Assembly (NCBI RefSeq): GCF_024218795.1
Contig: NZ_CP100402.1
Coordinates: 340,377 to 404,376, forward strand
Direction: 5' to 3'
Length of the DNA stretch: 64,000 bases
From: Halorussus aquaticus
GTDB lineage: Archaea; Halobacteriota; Halobacteria; Halobacteriales; Haladaptataceae
In this document: positions 1 to 8,854 of the stretch, piece after piece
How positions within the stretch are numbered: position 1 is the first letter of the stretch
How the letters are laid out: each line of letters begins with the position of its first letter
The notes under the pieces: model-generated
Told to the model about the DNA's origin: nothing
Databases searched by the model: none
Seen by the model: the letters and a program-made list of their open reading frames with translations, nothing else
Position numbers and translations under genes: made by a program

Positions 1-9
1 GCCGACGAA

Positions 10-642
10 TTATCGAACGGGCGCCGGGCCGTCCGTAGAGAGGACGTCTGGAAGATCACCGAACGTCGAAAGCCGAACGTCGGGTTCTCTATACGGCGTC
101 TCCTCGTCGCTTTCGATCCACACTGACGTCATCCCGAGAGTTTCGCCCATCATGAGGTCCTCGTTGTACTCGTCGCTGACGAAGGCGACTGATTCGTCGC
201 CCTCGGGGAGGCACTCGAAGTACCCTTTTGGATGGGGTTTCGGCCGCCGCAAGTCCGAGGAGACGACGAGATCGTCGAAGCACTCCCGGACCCCGTACTC
301 CGAGAGCACCGTCTCGACCCACGGGCGCGCCATGTTGCTGAAGAGGACGAGCGTGTGGTCGTCTGCGAGGTCTCGGAGGACGTCTACGTGTTCCTCGGGA
401 AACTCGGGGTCGAGCCACGTCTTCTCGAGATACTCACGACACGCGTCGTGGGATGCCCCGGTGAGCGTCGAGAGGAGTTCGACGTATTCCGCTGTGCGCT
501 GGACGAAGCCGTCACGGAATGCGAAGTAGGCGAGCCATCCAGGATAGGGTTCGGTTTCGGAATCGACGCCGAGGATGTGGGCCTGTTCGCGTTCGTCGCC
601 GTGCTCGACGATGACACCGCCGTAATCGAGGACGAGATGCAT
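10..642 (-). CDS. HAD-family hydrolase
   Basis: This is a 210-residue haloacid dehalogenase-superfamily protein, probably a cytoplasmic phosphatase or dehalogenase-like hydrolase. HAD motif I is LVLDYGGV near residue 5, in the DxGGV form typical of the subclass that lacks the second aspartate. Motif II is LFSNMA. Motif III is the lysine in RRPKPHPKGYFE, and motif IV is the acidic FVSDEYNEDL. The start is placed at the methionine of MHLVLDYGG because the nucleophile must lie close to the N terminus; an upstream in-frame start at 675 would add 11 residues. The substrate cannot be inferred. Confidence 0.85.
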   Translation of the reverse strand: MHLVLDYGGVIVEHGDEREQAHILGVDSETEPYPGWLAYFAFRDGFVQRTAEYVELLSTLTGASHDACREYLEKTWLDPEFPEEHVDVLRDLADDHTLVLFSNMARPWVETVLSEYGVRECFDDLVVSSDLRRPKPHPKGYFECLPEGDESVAFVSDEYNEDLMMGETLGMTSVWIESDEETPYREPDVRLSTFGDLPDVLSTDGPAPVR

Positions 643-829
643 CGGAATCTTTTGAACCTTCTGAGCAATATTCAATCTGACGAACTGGCTGCCATTCCTT
701 CCCTAGCGTAACGACCAACTCGCAATCACTCAGAACCGAGAGGACGACCACGACAGAGAGTTACCCGACGTATTCCGGGACTCGTTCCGCGACGACTAGC
801 CCCGCGCTTGGCGACGACCGCGGGACAGT

Positions 830-2266
830 TCAGCGCTCGCTTTCGACTACCTTCGCAGCGGTCAGGACGGGGTCCCACGTCGTATTGAACGGTGGTGCGT
901 ACGCGAGGTCGTAGTTCGAGAGTTCGTCGACGGTGATGCCTTCGGTCACTGCACCGACGAGCGCGTGGCTCCGGTAGACAGCACCCTCACCGTACTCGGA
1001 GACGAGACTGCCGCCGAGTACGCGACCGGACGGCCGATCGACGGTGAGCGTTACTTGCACGGTCCCGCCTTCGGGATAGTAGCCAGCGCGAGATTTCGCC
1101 TCGATGGTCTCGGTCATCGGTTCGAAGCCGACCGCACGGGCCTCCTCGTGATTCAGAACCCCGGTCCGAGCGGCCTCCATCTCGAACGCCTTGACTGCCG
1201 CTGTCCCTGCGGTACCGCCGCCCTCCGTCGGTTCTCCTGCGACAGTCTGTCCGATTGCCCGGCCGTGGCGGTTGGCGGTCAACGCCAAGGGCACGTACGC
1301 TGGCTCGCCCGTGACGACGTGTTCGGTCTCCGCACAGTCGCCCGCCGCGTACACGTCCGGGAGGTTCGTCTCTCGGTACGCGTCGGTCGCGATGGCCCCC
1401 GTTTCGCCTAATTGAACGCCCGCGTCCTCGGCGAGGGCTGTTCGCGGACGGACGCCGGTCCCGACGAGTACCATTTCGACCGGGACGCGTACGTCGTCGG
1501 TGACGACCGCTTCGACCCTGTCGTCGCCCGCGAGCGTTTCTACTTCCGCCCCGAGGTAGACCGCAACGTCTCGGTCGGCGAGGTGGTCGAGGACAGTCTC
1601 ACTCGTGGCCTCGCTGAACTGCTTCAGAATACGGTCGCCGCGCTGGAAGAGGTGGACCTCGAATCCGTTGGCCGCGAGCGCTTCCGCCATCTCGATACCG
1701 ATGTATCCACCACCGACGATGCCGACAGGTCCGGTACACGTTTCGAGGAACTGGCACGCAGGTCCCCTGTCGGGTTGCTGCAGATTGCCGTCGGCACGCG
1801 CCCGCCCCACGTAGTCACGGAGGTCTTTCCCGTCTGACATCGACCCGAGCGTGTAGACGCCCGTGTGGTCTACCCCGTCGATCGGCGGCGTTATTGCCTC
1901 TGCGCCCGTCGCAACGAGTAGGTGATCGTACTCCTGTCTCACCGCTCCATCGTCACTCCGTGCTGTGACGACCCGATTCGAGGGGTCGATATCGACGACT
2001 TCGTGTCCGGTTCGGAGATCGATGTCCCGTTCCTGACGAAACTCCTCGGGCGTGACTGAGACGAGATCTTCGAGGGAGTCGATCTCACCTTTGATATAAT
2101 ACGGGAGTCCGCAGGCGCCGTACGAAACCCACTCCCCCTGTTCGAAGACGACGACGTCGAGATCCGGGTCGTCCCGTTTCGCTTTACTGGCCGCTGACAT
2201 TCCGGCGGCATCGCCGCCGCCGACGACGAACGTTGGCACAGAACATGCATCGGGCGGCCGAATCAT
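830..2266 (-). CDS. CoA-disulfide reductase-like FAD/NAD(P)H oxidoreductase
   Basis: This is a pyridine nucleotide-disulfide oxidoreductase of about 478 residues, of the CoA-disulfide reductase/NADH oxidase/persulfide reductase type. The N terminus has an FAD-binding loop (VVGGGDAAGMSAASK). The single redox cysteine lies in SYGACGLPYYIKG, the position used by CoA-disulfide reductases. A second dinucleotide fold (VGIVGGGYIGIEMAEAL) follows, then the FAD motif VYAAGDCAET and the C-terminal dimerisation domain. The start is the ATG at 2266; the reading frame is open 53 codons further up, but that stretch is basic and unlike the family. Whether it acts on CoA disulfide, persulfide or oxygen cannot be told. 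Confidence 0.85.
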   Translation of the reverse strand: MIRPPDACSVPTFVVGGGDAAGMSAASKAKRDDPDLDVVVFEQGEWVSYGACGLPYYIKGEIDSLEDLVSVTPEEFRQERDIDLRTGHEVVDIDPSNRVVTARSDDGAVRQEYDHLLVATGAEAITPPIDGVDHTGVYTLGSMSDGKDLRDYVGRARADGNLQQPDRGPACQFLETCTGPVGIVGGGYIGIEMAEALAANGFEVHLFQRGDRILKQFSEATSETVLDHLADRDVAVYLGAEVETLAGDDRVEAVVTDDVRVPVEMVLVGTGVRPRTALAEDAGVQLGETGAIATDAYRETNLPDVYAAGDCAETEHVVTGEPAYVPLALTANRHGRAIGQTVAGEPTEGGGTAGTAAVKAFEMEAARTGVLNHEEARAVGFEPMTETIEAKSRAGYYPEGGTVQVTLTVDRPSGRVLGGSLVSEYGEGAVYRSHALVGAVTEGITVDELSNYDLAYAPPFNTTWDPVLTAAKVVESER

Positions 2267-2464
2267 AAAGATGGGTCGGGCGTGCAGTTCGACTTCATAC
2301 GGACCGGCGCGCGTCACCGCGATGAACCGTTCACGTAGCAGGACGCTCGTGGAGTGAACGCATTTTACACCTCGCGAACGTATTTTCAGGAGATTCCGGC
2401 GCGGACGGATACCGACAGCGTTCATCGCGCTCCGACTTTCTTACTCCACGTTCGACAGAGCTTC

Positions 2465-2876
2465 TGTCACAGCCTTCCGTGGTATATGTCTGTATCTAGT
2501 GGATGTGGCGAGCGTCTATAACAGATACCCGTTACAGACATCTGTTACAGGTATAAGTGGCGGATTTCAATGACGATGTTCCGTGACAGGGTTCTATACC
2601 AGGTGACCTGCGCCAGCTCAGTGTACACTCACCGAATACAGCACTGTGTCACAGCCTTCTGTGATCTATGTCTGTATTTACTACATGTGGCGGACGTCTA
2701 TAACAGACGTCCGTTACAGGTGTCTGTTACAGGTTTGAGTGGCGGATTTCAATGACGATGTTCCGTGACAGTGTTCTCTACCAGACGACGTGCGTCAGTT
2801 CAGTGTACACCTACCGAATACAGAACTGTGTCACAGACTTCTGTAATAGGTGTCTGTAATAGATGTCTGTACTAGA
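2465..2876. repeat. 182-bp tandem direct repeat, about 2.3 copies
   Basis: A unit beginning TGTCACAGCC starts at 2465, 2647 and (partial) 2829, exactly 182 bp apart. Each full copy carries pairs of short motifs of the form CYGTTACAG or TCTGTTACAG, a shared block GGCGGATTTCAATGACGATG, and TCAGTGTACAC near its end. The repeats lie directly upstream of a ParA-type gene, so they could be a centromere (parS-like), an operator or replication iterons. No credible gene is seen in 2267-3026. Confidence 0.85.
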
Positions 2877-3026
2877 TGGTTTTAATTCCGCGAGGGCTAC
2901 TACAACCGCCATACGTGGCGGGTTACAGAGGTCTATTACAGGCAGATAGAACAGAAGGCTATTACAGATATCTGCCCCGGCCGTCTGACACAGATTTATA
3001 GTACAGTGGGAGAAATCCGGCGGCAT
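2877..3026 (+). promoter_or_regulatory. Promoter and TTACAG motif cluster of the ParA operon
   Basis: The TTACAG motif of the tandem repeats continues here (GGTTACAG, CTATTACAG twice), up to about 30 bases before the gene. A TATA-like TTTATA at 2995-3000 lies about 27 bases upstream of the ATG at 3027, which fits a leaderless haloarchaeal transcript. Motifs overlapping the promoter suggest autoregulation by the ParA/partner pair; this is inference. Confidence 0.6.
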
Positions 3027-4019
3027 ATGATAACGACTGTAATCTACTCCGAGTCGGGCGGGACGTACAAGACGACGATGACGGCTAACCTCGCCGTCGC
3101 GTTGGAGCGAATGGGTCAAAATACCCTCGTGATAGATCTCGACCCCCAAGAGGGGAACCTGACGAGTCTGTTCGACGCTGGCGAACACCGAAGTAAACCG
3201 GATGCGGACAATCTTGTCAAACACATCCTCGACATGCCGGACGGTGACTTCGACGACTTGATCGAGACGACGGCCGAAGGCGTCGATATCGTCCCGAGCC
3301 ACGACATGCTCGGAGACTTCACCTCGAATTTGGAGCAGAAGATATCCTACGAAACCGGCATGCAGAACATGAGTCGCGACGAGTACCCGCGGTTCGAACT
3401 CCTCCACGAGTTACTCTGGGAGAAACAGGAACTCCATCAGGAGTACGACGCGGTTCTCATCGACCCCAACGCGCGGGCGGAAGACCTGCTCTACAACGCG
3501 ATTTTTGCACTGCGGACGCTCGTCGCGCCCGTCAAGCCCGCCGGAAAAGGCAACCTGAGTCTGGAAGGGCTCGAAGAACTCGTCGGCAACATGGAGACCC
3601 AACTGGACATCGAAATCGGACTCTCCTGCGTCGTCCCCTCTGGCGTCGGCCAAACGAACGCTCACCGCCAGTACCAGCAGCAGTTCGAGGACACGGAGGC
3701 GTTCGCCACGCCAGTTACCATCGGGAACCGGGAGAGCCTCATGGACGCGATGTGGGAGGCGAGGGGGTCGGCGTTCAAAGTCGTCGAAGAGCGTTGGAAG
3801 ACCTTCGAGCGAGACGGCGAGATGGTGAGTGAACCGGGCCAACGGCGAGTACGCGATAGAGAGATCGAGACGCTGGAGAGACTGTACGAACTCGCCCGAT
3901 TCGTCGCAGTGGACACGTTCGACACCGACGTCGATCCGGTGTTAGAACTCGACATTCAGGAGTTCGAGAACCGAACCATCGACCTCCGAGAAGACGAGGA
4001 AACGGAGGCGACCGCATGA
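3027..4019 (+). CDS. ParA/MinD-type partition ATPase
   Basis: This is a 330-residue deviant-Walker ATPase of the ParA family, expected to bind DNA non-specifically and drive plasmid or chromosome segregation with a partner protein. The P-loop is ESGGTYKTT at residues 9-17. A Walker A' segment VIDLDPQEGNLTSLF follows near residue 38, and a Walker B-like YDAVLIDPNARAEDLL near residue 150. The usual first lysine of KGGxxKT is replaced by serine/glutamate. The start is the ATG behind a TATA box; a GTG 21 bases upstream is open in frame but would precede the expected leaderless start. Its stop overlaps the next ATG by four bases. Confidence 0.85.
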   Translation: MITTVIYSESGGTYKTTMTANLAVALERMGQNTLVIDLDPQEGNLTSLFDAGEHRSKPDADNLVKHILDMPDGDFDDLIETTAEGVDIVPSHDMLGDFTSNLEQKISYETGMQNMSRDEYPRFELLHELLWEKQELHQEYDAVLIDPNARAEDLLYNAIFALRTLVAPVKPAGKGNLSLEGLEELVGNMETQLDIEIGLSCVVPSGVGQTNAHRQYQQQFEDTEAFATPVTIGNRESLMDAMWEARGSAFKVVEERWKTFERDGEMVSEPGQRRVRDREIETLERLYELARFVAVDTFDTDVDPVLELDIQEFENRTIDLREDEETEATA

Positions 4020-4540
4020 GCAACTTCAAATCCGGCTCCGGGAACCTCGATTTCGGCGGTGACGACGACGAAGACGGCGACGAAGACGACAACACTGCGG
4101 AAACGGCAGAGACGCGTGAAGAGGAAGACAGCGAGTCCAAATCAACTCCGACCGAACAGTCCACGTCGACATCGTCGGGCAGGTCCTCGACAACGTCGCC
4201 GAGTGGAACGTCGTCGGAGAGCGAGAACCAGTCAGAGCAATCGACGACCGGGCGAGTTTCAGCGCGGGAATCCGGCCAGTCTCCTCCCCCGGCGGACGAG
4301 TATCCGTACTTCGTCCGGCGGAGTAACGTCGGCGACGAACGAGACACGCGTCTCGAAATCCACGTCCGGGACAAGGTCGCCGACCGGGAGGCGGAGTTCC
4401 GGAGTAAACTCGCCGACCAGCTCGGAACGAGCGAAGTCTCGAAGACGGACGCACGGGAGTTCGCGCTTCTCGCGGCGTTCCAGAACCCCGAGCGCATCGC
4501 CGAGTTGATGGAAGACGAAGGATACGGCACCCTCGAGTGA
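4016..4540 (+). CDS. Small acidic ParA-operon partner
   Basis: This is a 174-residue protein translationally coupled to the ParA gene through an ATGA overlap. Roughly the first 95 residues are a low-complexity acidic Ser/Thr/Asp/Glu region, probably disordered. The last 80 or so form a charged, helical-looking domain beginning YPYFVRRSNVGDERD. I see no named domain. Position immediately after ParA makes it the candidate DNA-binding or adaptor partner (a ParB analogue), but no helix-turn-helix or ribbon-helix-helix motif is clear. Bases 4541-4825 hold no gene I can support. Confidence 0.75.
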   Translation: MSNFKSGSGNLDFGGDDDEDGDEDDNTAETAETREEEDSESKSTPTEQSTSTSSGRSSTTSPSGTSSESENQSEQSTTGRVSARESGQSPPPADEYPYFVRRSNVGDERDTRLEIHVRDKVADREAEFRSKLADQLGTSEVSKTDAREFALLAAFQNPERIAELMEDEGYGTLE

Positions 4541-4825
4541 CCTCCGCGAAGAGGGGAGGGCCAATACGACGAGAGCCAGCGCCTCGAACACTACCGCTTT
4601 CTCCACCGACCGACGCCGGAGCAGTCAGATGCTGGCGGGTCTGAGACTGCCACCAGCGACGATAAAGAATGTGAAGGCCTTCTCGCCCACTGACGGCGCA
4701 CCACCGCCAGAACTCCGTCGTCACGATAGGAGAACCGCCGTGACGGACGGGGTGATATCAGTACAGTCGTCTGCGAACCTGTTCGTGACAAGAGTTTCGT
4801 GACGAGCGTGTCCAGTTCCGTCCAC

Positions 4826-5059
4826 ATGACGGGAGAGACACTCGACCTCCGCGACGTGCCGCCGCCGGAACGCCACCCGAAGGTCTTCGACGCGTTCGAC
4901 GAACTCGACAGCGGTGAGGCCCTCACGCTCGTCAACGATCACGACCCGAAACCGCTGTACTACCAGATGCAGACCGAAGTCGAGTCGTTCGACGCAGACG
5001 AATACGTCGTCGATAAGATCGGACCTGACCAGTTCATCGCCACGCTGCGCAAAGAGTGA
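4826..5059 (+). CDS. DUF2249 domain protein
   Basis: This is a 77-residue single-domain DUF2249 protein. The family core is clear: LDLRDVPPPERHPKVFDAFDELDSGE, then LVNDHDPKPLYYQMQ, closely matching four domains in the protein at 7642-8691. DUF2249 proteins often accompany nitric-oxide, nitrite or iron-sulfur stress genes in haloarchaea, but their biochemistry is not established. The start is the ATG at 4826; a GTG at 4799 in frame adds nine weakly conserved residues. Bases 5060-5378 contain no convincing gene. Confidence 0.85.
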   Translation: MTGETLDLRDVPPPERHPKVFDAFDELDSGEALTLVNDHDPKPLYYQMQTEVESFDADEYVVDKIGPDQFIATLRKE

Positions 5060-5378
5060 CAGCGGCCCGGTGCGGCGACACGGCGCCGTCTGGGACTCTC
5101 GCGGACAGAATCCCATTCCTATTTCGGCCGCACCCGTGACGTAGTGGAGTCGTCCGAGGTACCTCCGTGCGTTGGTGCCGACCTGCGCGATACCGAATGT
5201 GTCTGCGGGCTTGACCACATCGAGAGACGTAACGTGGACCGATTCGCTCGCCTTGACGACGGCAGGCGCCGTCACCCCCCGGGTCGAAGTGTCGCGGGAA
5301 TCGGCGTCGGCTAGCCGCTCCCACTGTATTCGCTCGGTGTTCTGTGTACTGTCGGTGCGTTCTGGGGTCGGCTGTCGG

Positions 5379-5663
5379 TCACTCGTGGTGGATTTCGAGG
5401 TACGTCGTGTACTCCTTTCGGAGGAGACCGCTCCGGTTCGTCTCGATTGCCAGAAGTTCGTGACCGGTCTGTGACGCCAGTTGAGGGTACTCCTGTTTCG
5501 CCCGCTTGTCCGTACTTTGAATTCGTAGTATCGCACCGTCTTCGAGGTCCTCCAGCGCGCGCTGGACGCGAGCAATTCCGCTCGCACAGCCGCGTCCCCG
5601 ATTGTCGACAGTCGTGTCAGGTTCGACGTCCGGACCCGTCTCGGAGACTTCGGAGTCAGTCAT
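5379..5663 (-). CDS. TusA-like sulfur-carrier family protein lacking the CPxP motif
   Basis: This is a 94-residue protein with the TusA/SirA-like fold pattern: DNRGRGC, then RVQRALEDLEDGAILRIQS and a C-terminal GHELLAIE strand followed by an EYTTYLEI strand. Classical members carry a CPxP motif; here the cysteine is kept but the context is CASG. TusA proteins carry persulfide sulfur, so this may be a divergent carrier or a regulator. The start overlaps the end of the upstream membrane gene by eight bases, so the two are one operon on the minus strand. Confidence 0.7.
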   Translation of the reverse strand: MTDSEVSETGPDVEPDTTVDNRGRGCASGIARVQRALEDLEDGAILRIQSTDKRAKQEYPQLASQTGHELLAIETNRSGLLRKEYTTYLEIHHE

Positions 5664-6642
5664 CGGCTTCGCCCTCCGCTGAACCGCCCGACGGTCGTCC
5701 GTTCCCGAGGTCTTCGAGTTCGCAGACGCCGTCGATAGGCGAGCAGGCCCGCCACATCGGGCAGAGCTTGAAGATGACGACCAGTAGACCGATGCACCCG
5801 ATCTTGGCGAGGACGGCAAGCCCCACCGGATTGCCGAGGTAGTTTCCCACGGAGACACCGAACGCGTCGACGGCCTGATACAGGCCCGTCAGGAACAGCG
5901 TCGGGATGATGAACCGAACCGCCCACCGGAAACGTTCGAGTTGCTCGCCCGCGGCCTGAACGACGTCCGTCGTCGGATGGCGCTGTCCCGTCGGGACGGC
6001 GACGAAGATGTTCCAGACCGCGCCACCGATCCACGCGGCGAACGCGAGGAGGTGCAACACCCGAACGGCCGCCGCCATCGGGTCGAATCCCCGAAGACTC
6101 ACCTCCGCGAGCGCCGTCACGACGACGACTGCCAAAGCCAGAGCCATCGTGAGGAGGCCGCTCTGACTCCGAAACTGTTCGTCGACAGACGTCGAACGGC
6201 GAACCGTCACGACCGTCGTTCCGACCCAGAGCGAAGACAGCACGCCGAGAGTGACTACGAGTAGGCTGGTTCCGAGAGACGAGGCGTACTTGGCGAGGAC
6301 GAACGGTCCGCTCGACGCGAGTACGACGACGGCGACGGTAGCCACGCTGTCGAATCGCGAGTACATCTCCGCACAGTACTCGCTCGCGTCCGTCCCGAGG
6401 TCCTGCGGGCGAACGAAGAGGTGCTTCCAGACGAGTCCGCCGGTGAGAACGCCGAGGGAAACCAAGTACGACCACTTAGCCAGCGTGACGACGACCGCCG
6501 TCTGGTCGGCGAGACGACCGGTCACCCACGTCCCGACGAGTGAGGCGGTCAGGATAACCGCGAGCGCAACTTTCGGAAGGACGTACTTGTCGAAGAGGTC
6601 GTTCGCGACGGTCGCACCAACCTCCGTCGGTGGGTCGGTCAT
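5656..6642 (-). CDS. CopD-like integral membrane protein
   Basis: This is a 328-residue polytopic membrane protein with about eight hydrophobic helices. Its second half (HLLAFAAWIGGAVWNIF, then LTGLYQAVDAF) resembles the CopD/copper-resistance D domain, in which conserved histidines and tryptophans line the helices. A cysteine-containing cytoplasmic tail (KLCPMWRACSPIDGVCE) could bind metal. It is co-transcribed with the TusA-like gene and next to the RIC gene, which suggests a part in nitric-oxide, copper or sulfur handling. The start is placed at MTDPPTEVG; eleven further residues are open upstream. Confidence 0.7.
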   Translation of the reverse strand: MTDPPTEVGATVANDLFDKYVLPKVALAVILTASLVGTWVTGRLADQTAVVVTLAKWSYLVSLGVLTGGLVWKHLFVRPQDLGTDASEYCAEMYSRFDSVATVAVVVLASSGPFVLAKYASSLGTSLLVVTLGVLSSLWVGTTVVTVRRSTSVDEQFRSQSGLLTMALALAVVVVTALAEVSLRGFDPMAAAVRVLHLLAFAAWIGGAVWNIFVAVPTGQRHPTTDVVQAAGEQLERFRWAVRFIIPTLFLTGLYQAVDAFGVSVGNYLGNPVGLAVLAKIGCIGLLVVIFKLCPMWRACSPIDGVCELEDLGNGRPSGGSAEGEADD

Positions 6643-6806
6643 TACGGAATCACCGTATGCGTGAATTAGGCTCACCGAAACTAAGTCTCCTCACGGATAT
6701 GTTCGCGTCAATCTACGTCCTTCGTTCGAGTAGCTGGAGGTAACTCGTGTCAATCCGTGTCGGGGGCGGCGTGGCGCGATGGAATGAATCGATTAGCCAG
6801 TGAAAT

Positions 6807-7520
6807 TCAACTCCGGGTAGCGGTCGATAGCTCCTGCTCGGCTCTGGAGAACAATATGTTATTCTCTCGATGGACGTGCATGTGGGTGTCTCGTTCGAGT
6901 TCTTCGAGACGGGCGAGCATGTTGCGGTAACTCGGACAGGCGTCGTCCGGGACCGCGTATCCGTCGGTCAACGCCTTGATTTGCTCGAGACGTGCCGCGG
7001 TCTCCTCGTGGTCGTCCTCGAAGTTATCTATCTCCTCCCGGAGCGTCGCCACTTCCGACTCTGTGAGTGGCTCGCCGCGGTCGAGTTTCTCGACGAGCAA
7101 AAACGCCTCGTCTTCTTCCTCGGAGATGTGCGTCTGCATCGCCTCGGCGAGGTCGGAGAACTCCTCGCCGACTCGCTGCAGTTCCGGGTGATTCTCCCCG
7201 TGGACGCTCACGACCTTCTGAACGAGGTCCTCCAGTGCTGGAAGCTCCTCACGGAGATACTCGTGGTGTTCGGAGACGATGTGGTCGACGAGGTCCGACA
7301 TCGTTTCCCAGTCCTGTGTGCCGTCGCTGTCCGTCACTGCCGCCAGTTCGTCACGAACCGTGGATAGTTTGAGTCCCGCTTCTGCACACGCGGTTTCGAG
7401 GGAGGCGTCTCCCCCACAACAGAAATCGATGCCGTAGGACTCGAAAACGCGGGCGAATTCCGGGTTCTCTTCGACGAGGTCGGCGAGACTCCGTTCCGCA
7501 TCAATTGTTGTCGTAGTCAT
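6807..7520 (-). CDS. ric: Iron-sulfur cluster repair di-iron protein (RIC/ScdA/YtfE)
   Basis: This is a 237-residue RIC protein, which repairs iron-sulfur clusters damaged by nitric oxide or oxidants. The N-terminal ScdA domain (residues 8-60) has the typical YGIDFCCGGDASLETAC cysteine motif. A hemerythrin-like four-helix domain follows with the iron-ligand histidines and acids: DHIVSEHHEYLREEL, HGENHPEL, MQTHISEEEDEAF, FEDDHEE and THMHVHRENNILF. The length matches the family. The start is the ATG of MTTTTIDAERS; an upstream frame adds 15 residues. The setting with DUF2249 and TusA-like genes supports a nitrosative-stress or denitrification role. Confidence 0.92.
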   Translation of the reverse strand: MTTTTIDAERSLADLVEENPEFARVFESYGIDFCCGGDASLETACAEAGLKLSTVRDELAAVTDSDGTQDWETMSDLVDHIVSEHHEYLREELPALEDLVQKVVSVHGENHPELQRVGEEFSDLAEAMQTHISEEEDEAFLLVEKLDRGEPLTESEVATLREEIDNFEDDHEETAARLEQIKALTDGYAVPDDACPSYRNMLARLEELERDTHMHVHRENNILFSRAEQELSTATRS

Positions 7521-7641
7521 TCGAATCACCTCTCGTGTACTCGTACTGTTCTCTCGGGGTGACATAGGAATTCACCCGAACAACTCCGAGACCGTCACGT
7601 CTCGCTCCGAATCCGTGGCTGGGGCATCCGGACCCGAACGT

Positions 7642-8691
7642 TCAAAACGGCGCTTTCGTGGTCTCGGATGCCGAGGAGTCGTTCTCGATACCGTCAGCCT
7701 TCCCGATCAGGACTCTGAATTCGTCGGGTTCTCGCTGCCGGTACTCCCATCGGAACTCGCTCCCGGTTTCCGCTTCGAACTGGTGATAGAGCGGTTTCGG
7801 GTCGTGGTCGTTCACTAGGACGAACGCCTCACCCGACTGAAGTTGCTCGTACGCCTCGAAAATCTGTTGGTGGCGCTGGGCGGGCGGCAGGTCCCGAACG
7901 TCCAGTTCCTCCGTCACGTCCATCGACTCGTCGGTTGACTGCGACGGAACTTCGTCGTCGGTACTCGACTGGCCGCCTTTCGTGATACGGACGCGACAGC
8001 GGCCCGGTTCTTTGTCTCGGACCTCCCACGAGAACGACTGTCCGTATCGCTGTCGGAACTCCCTGTGGAGCGGACGGGGTTCGTGCGGGGCGGTTATCTC
8101 CATCGCGTTGCCGTCTTCGAGGTTCCCGTACCGGTGATGAATCGTCGGATGTCGCTCCTGTTTCGGGATTTCACGAACGTCGAATTTCGCCTGTACCTCG
8201 TCGTCGTCTTCCGCCTCACCTTCGTCGGTCTTGCGTATCTCGACCTTCCACTCTTGGGAGTCGCGGTTCGTGTACTGCCACTCGAAGATGTCGCCACGGG
8301 TAGAGTGAAGTTCGTGGTAGAGCGGCTTCGGGTCGTGGTCGTTCACCAGGACGAACCCTTCTTCCGGGTCGAGTAGCTCGAAGGTTTCGAGGAGTACCGA
8401 GTGGCGCTTTCGCGGCGGCATCTCCCGCACGTCGAACTCGGTCAGGGCAGTTCCTCCCCCAGCGCGCTCCGATTTACTCACGCGAATCTCCCAGACCTCC
8501 GGTCCTGCATTCTCGTACTGCCAATCTAGCGTCTCGCCACGTTTGATTTGGTACTGGTACAGTGCCGCCTCGACATCGTGGTTGGCCACGATAGTCACCG
8601 TCTCACCGGTGGGGATGTCACGCAGGTCCTCCCGGATTTGCTCACGGCACTCGTCGGCCGTCCGCTCGCGAACGTCGATTTCGGATACCAT
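7642..8691 (-). CDS. Protein with four DUF2249 domains
   Basis: This 349-residue protein is built from four tandem DUF2249 domains. They begin near residues 4, 80, 170 and 255. The first is the most divergent (VSEIDVRERTADECREQI, VANHDVEAALYQYQI). The later copies keep FDVREMPPRKRH, FDVREIPKQERH or LDVRDLPPAQRHQQIF, the LVNDHDPKPLYH motif and an aromatic FEWQY or FRWEY strand. Low-complexity linkers rich in Asp, Glu and Ser separate them. The start is the ATG at 8691; the frame is open further up but reads as unlikely sequence. The stand-alone single-domain relative is at 4826. Confidence 0.85.
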   Translation of the reverse strand: MVSEIDVRERTADECREQIREDLRDIPTGETVTIVANHDVEAALYQYQIKRGETLDWQYENAGPEVWEIRVSKSERAGGGTALTEFDVREMPPRKRHSVLLETFELLDPEEGFVLVNDHDPKPLYHELHSTRGDIFEWQYTNRDSQEWKVEIRKTDEGEAEDDDEVQAKFDVREIPKQERHPTIHHRYGNLEDGNAMEITAPHEPRPLHREFRQRYGQSFSWEVRDKEPGRCRVRITKGGQSSTDDEVPSQSTDESMDVTEELDVRDLPPAQRHQQIFEAYEQLQSGEAFVLVNDHDPKPLYHQFEAETGSEFRWEYRQREPDEFRVLIGKADGIENDSSASETTKAPF

Positions 8692-8854
8692 CGTCTCTAC
8701 TGAGGAGGTCGAACCGTCCGCCAATAGGTTCTCTCCCGAATGAATTCGGCCGATAGTCCAAGTATTCGCACCAATCACTCCGAAACGCATCCGGACCCTC
8801 GCTCGAACATATATGCGGATAGGGTTTCGTATCCGTAGTCCCATCTCCGACTTA

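Noticed and set aside
2570..2755. Short frame within the 182-bp repeats
   Set aside because: It follows repeat periodicity, has no ribosome-binding site and shows no protein-like composition.
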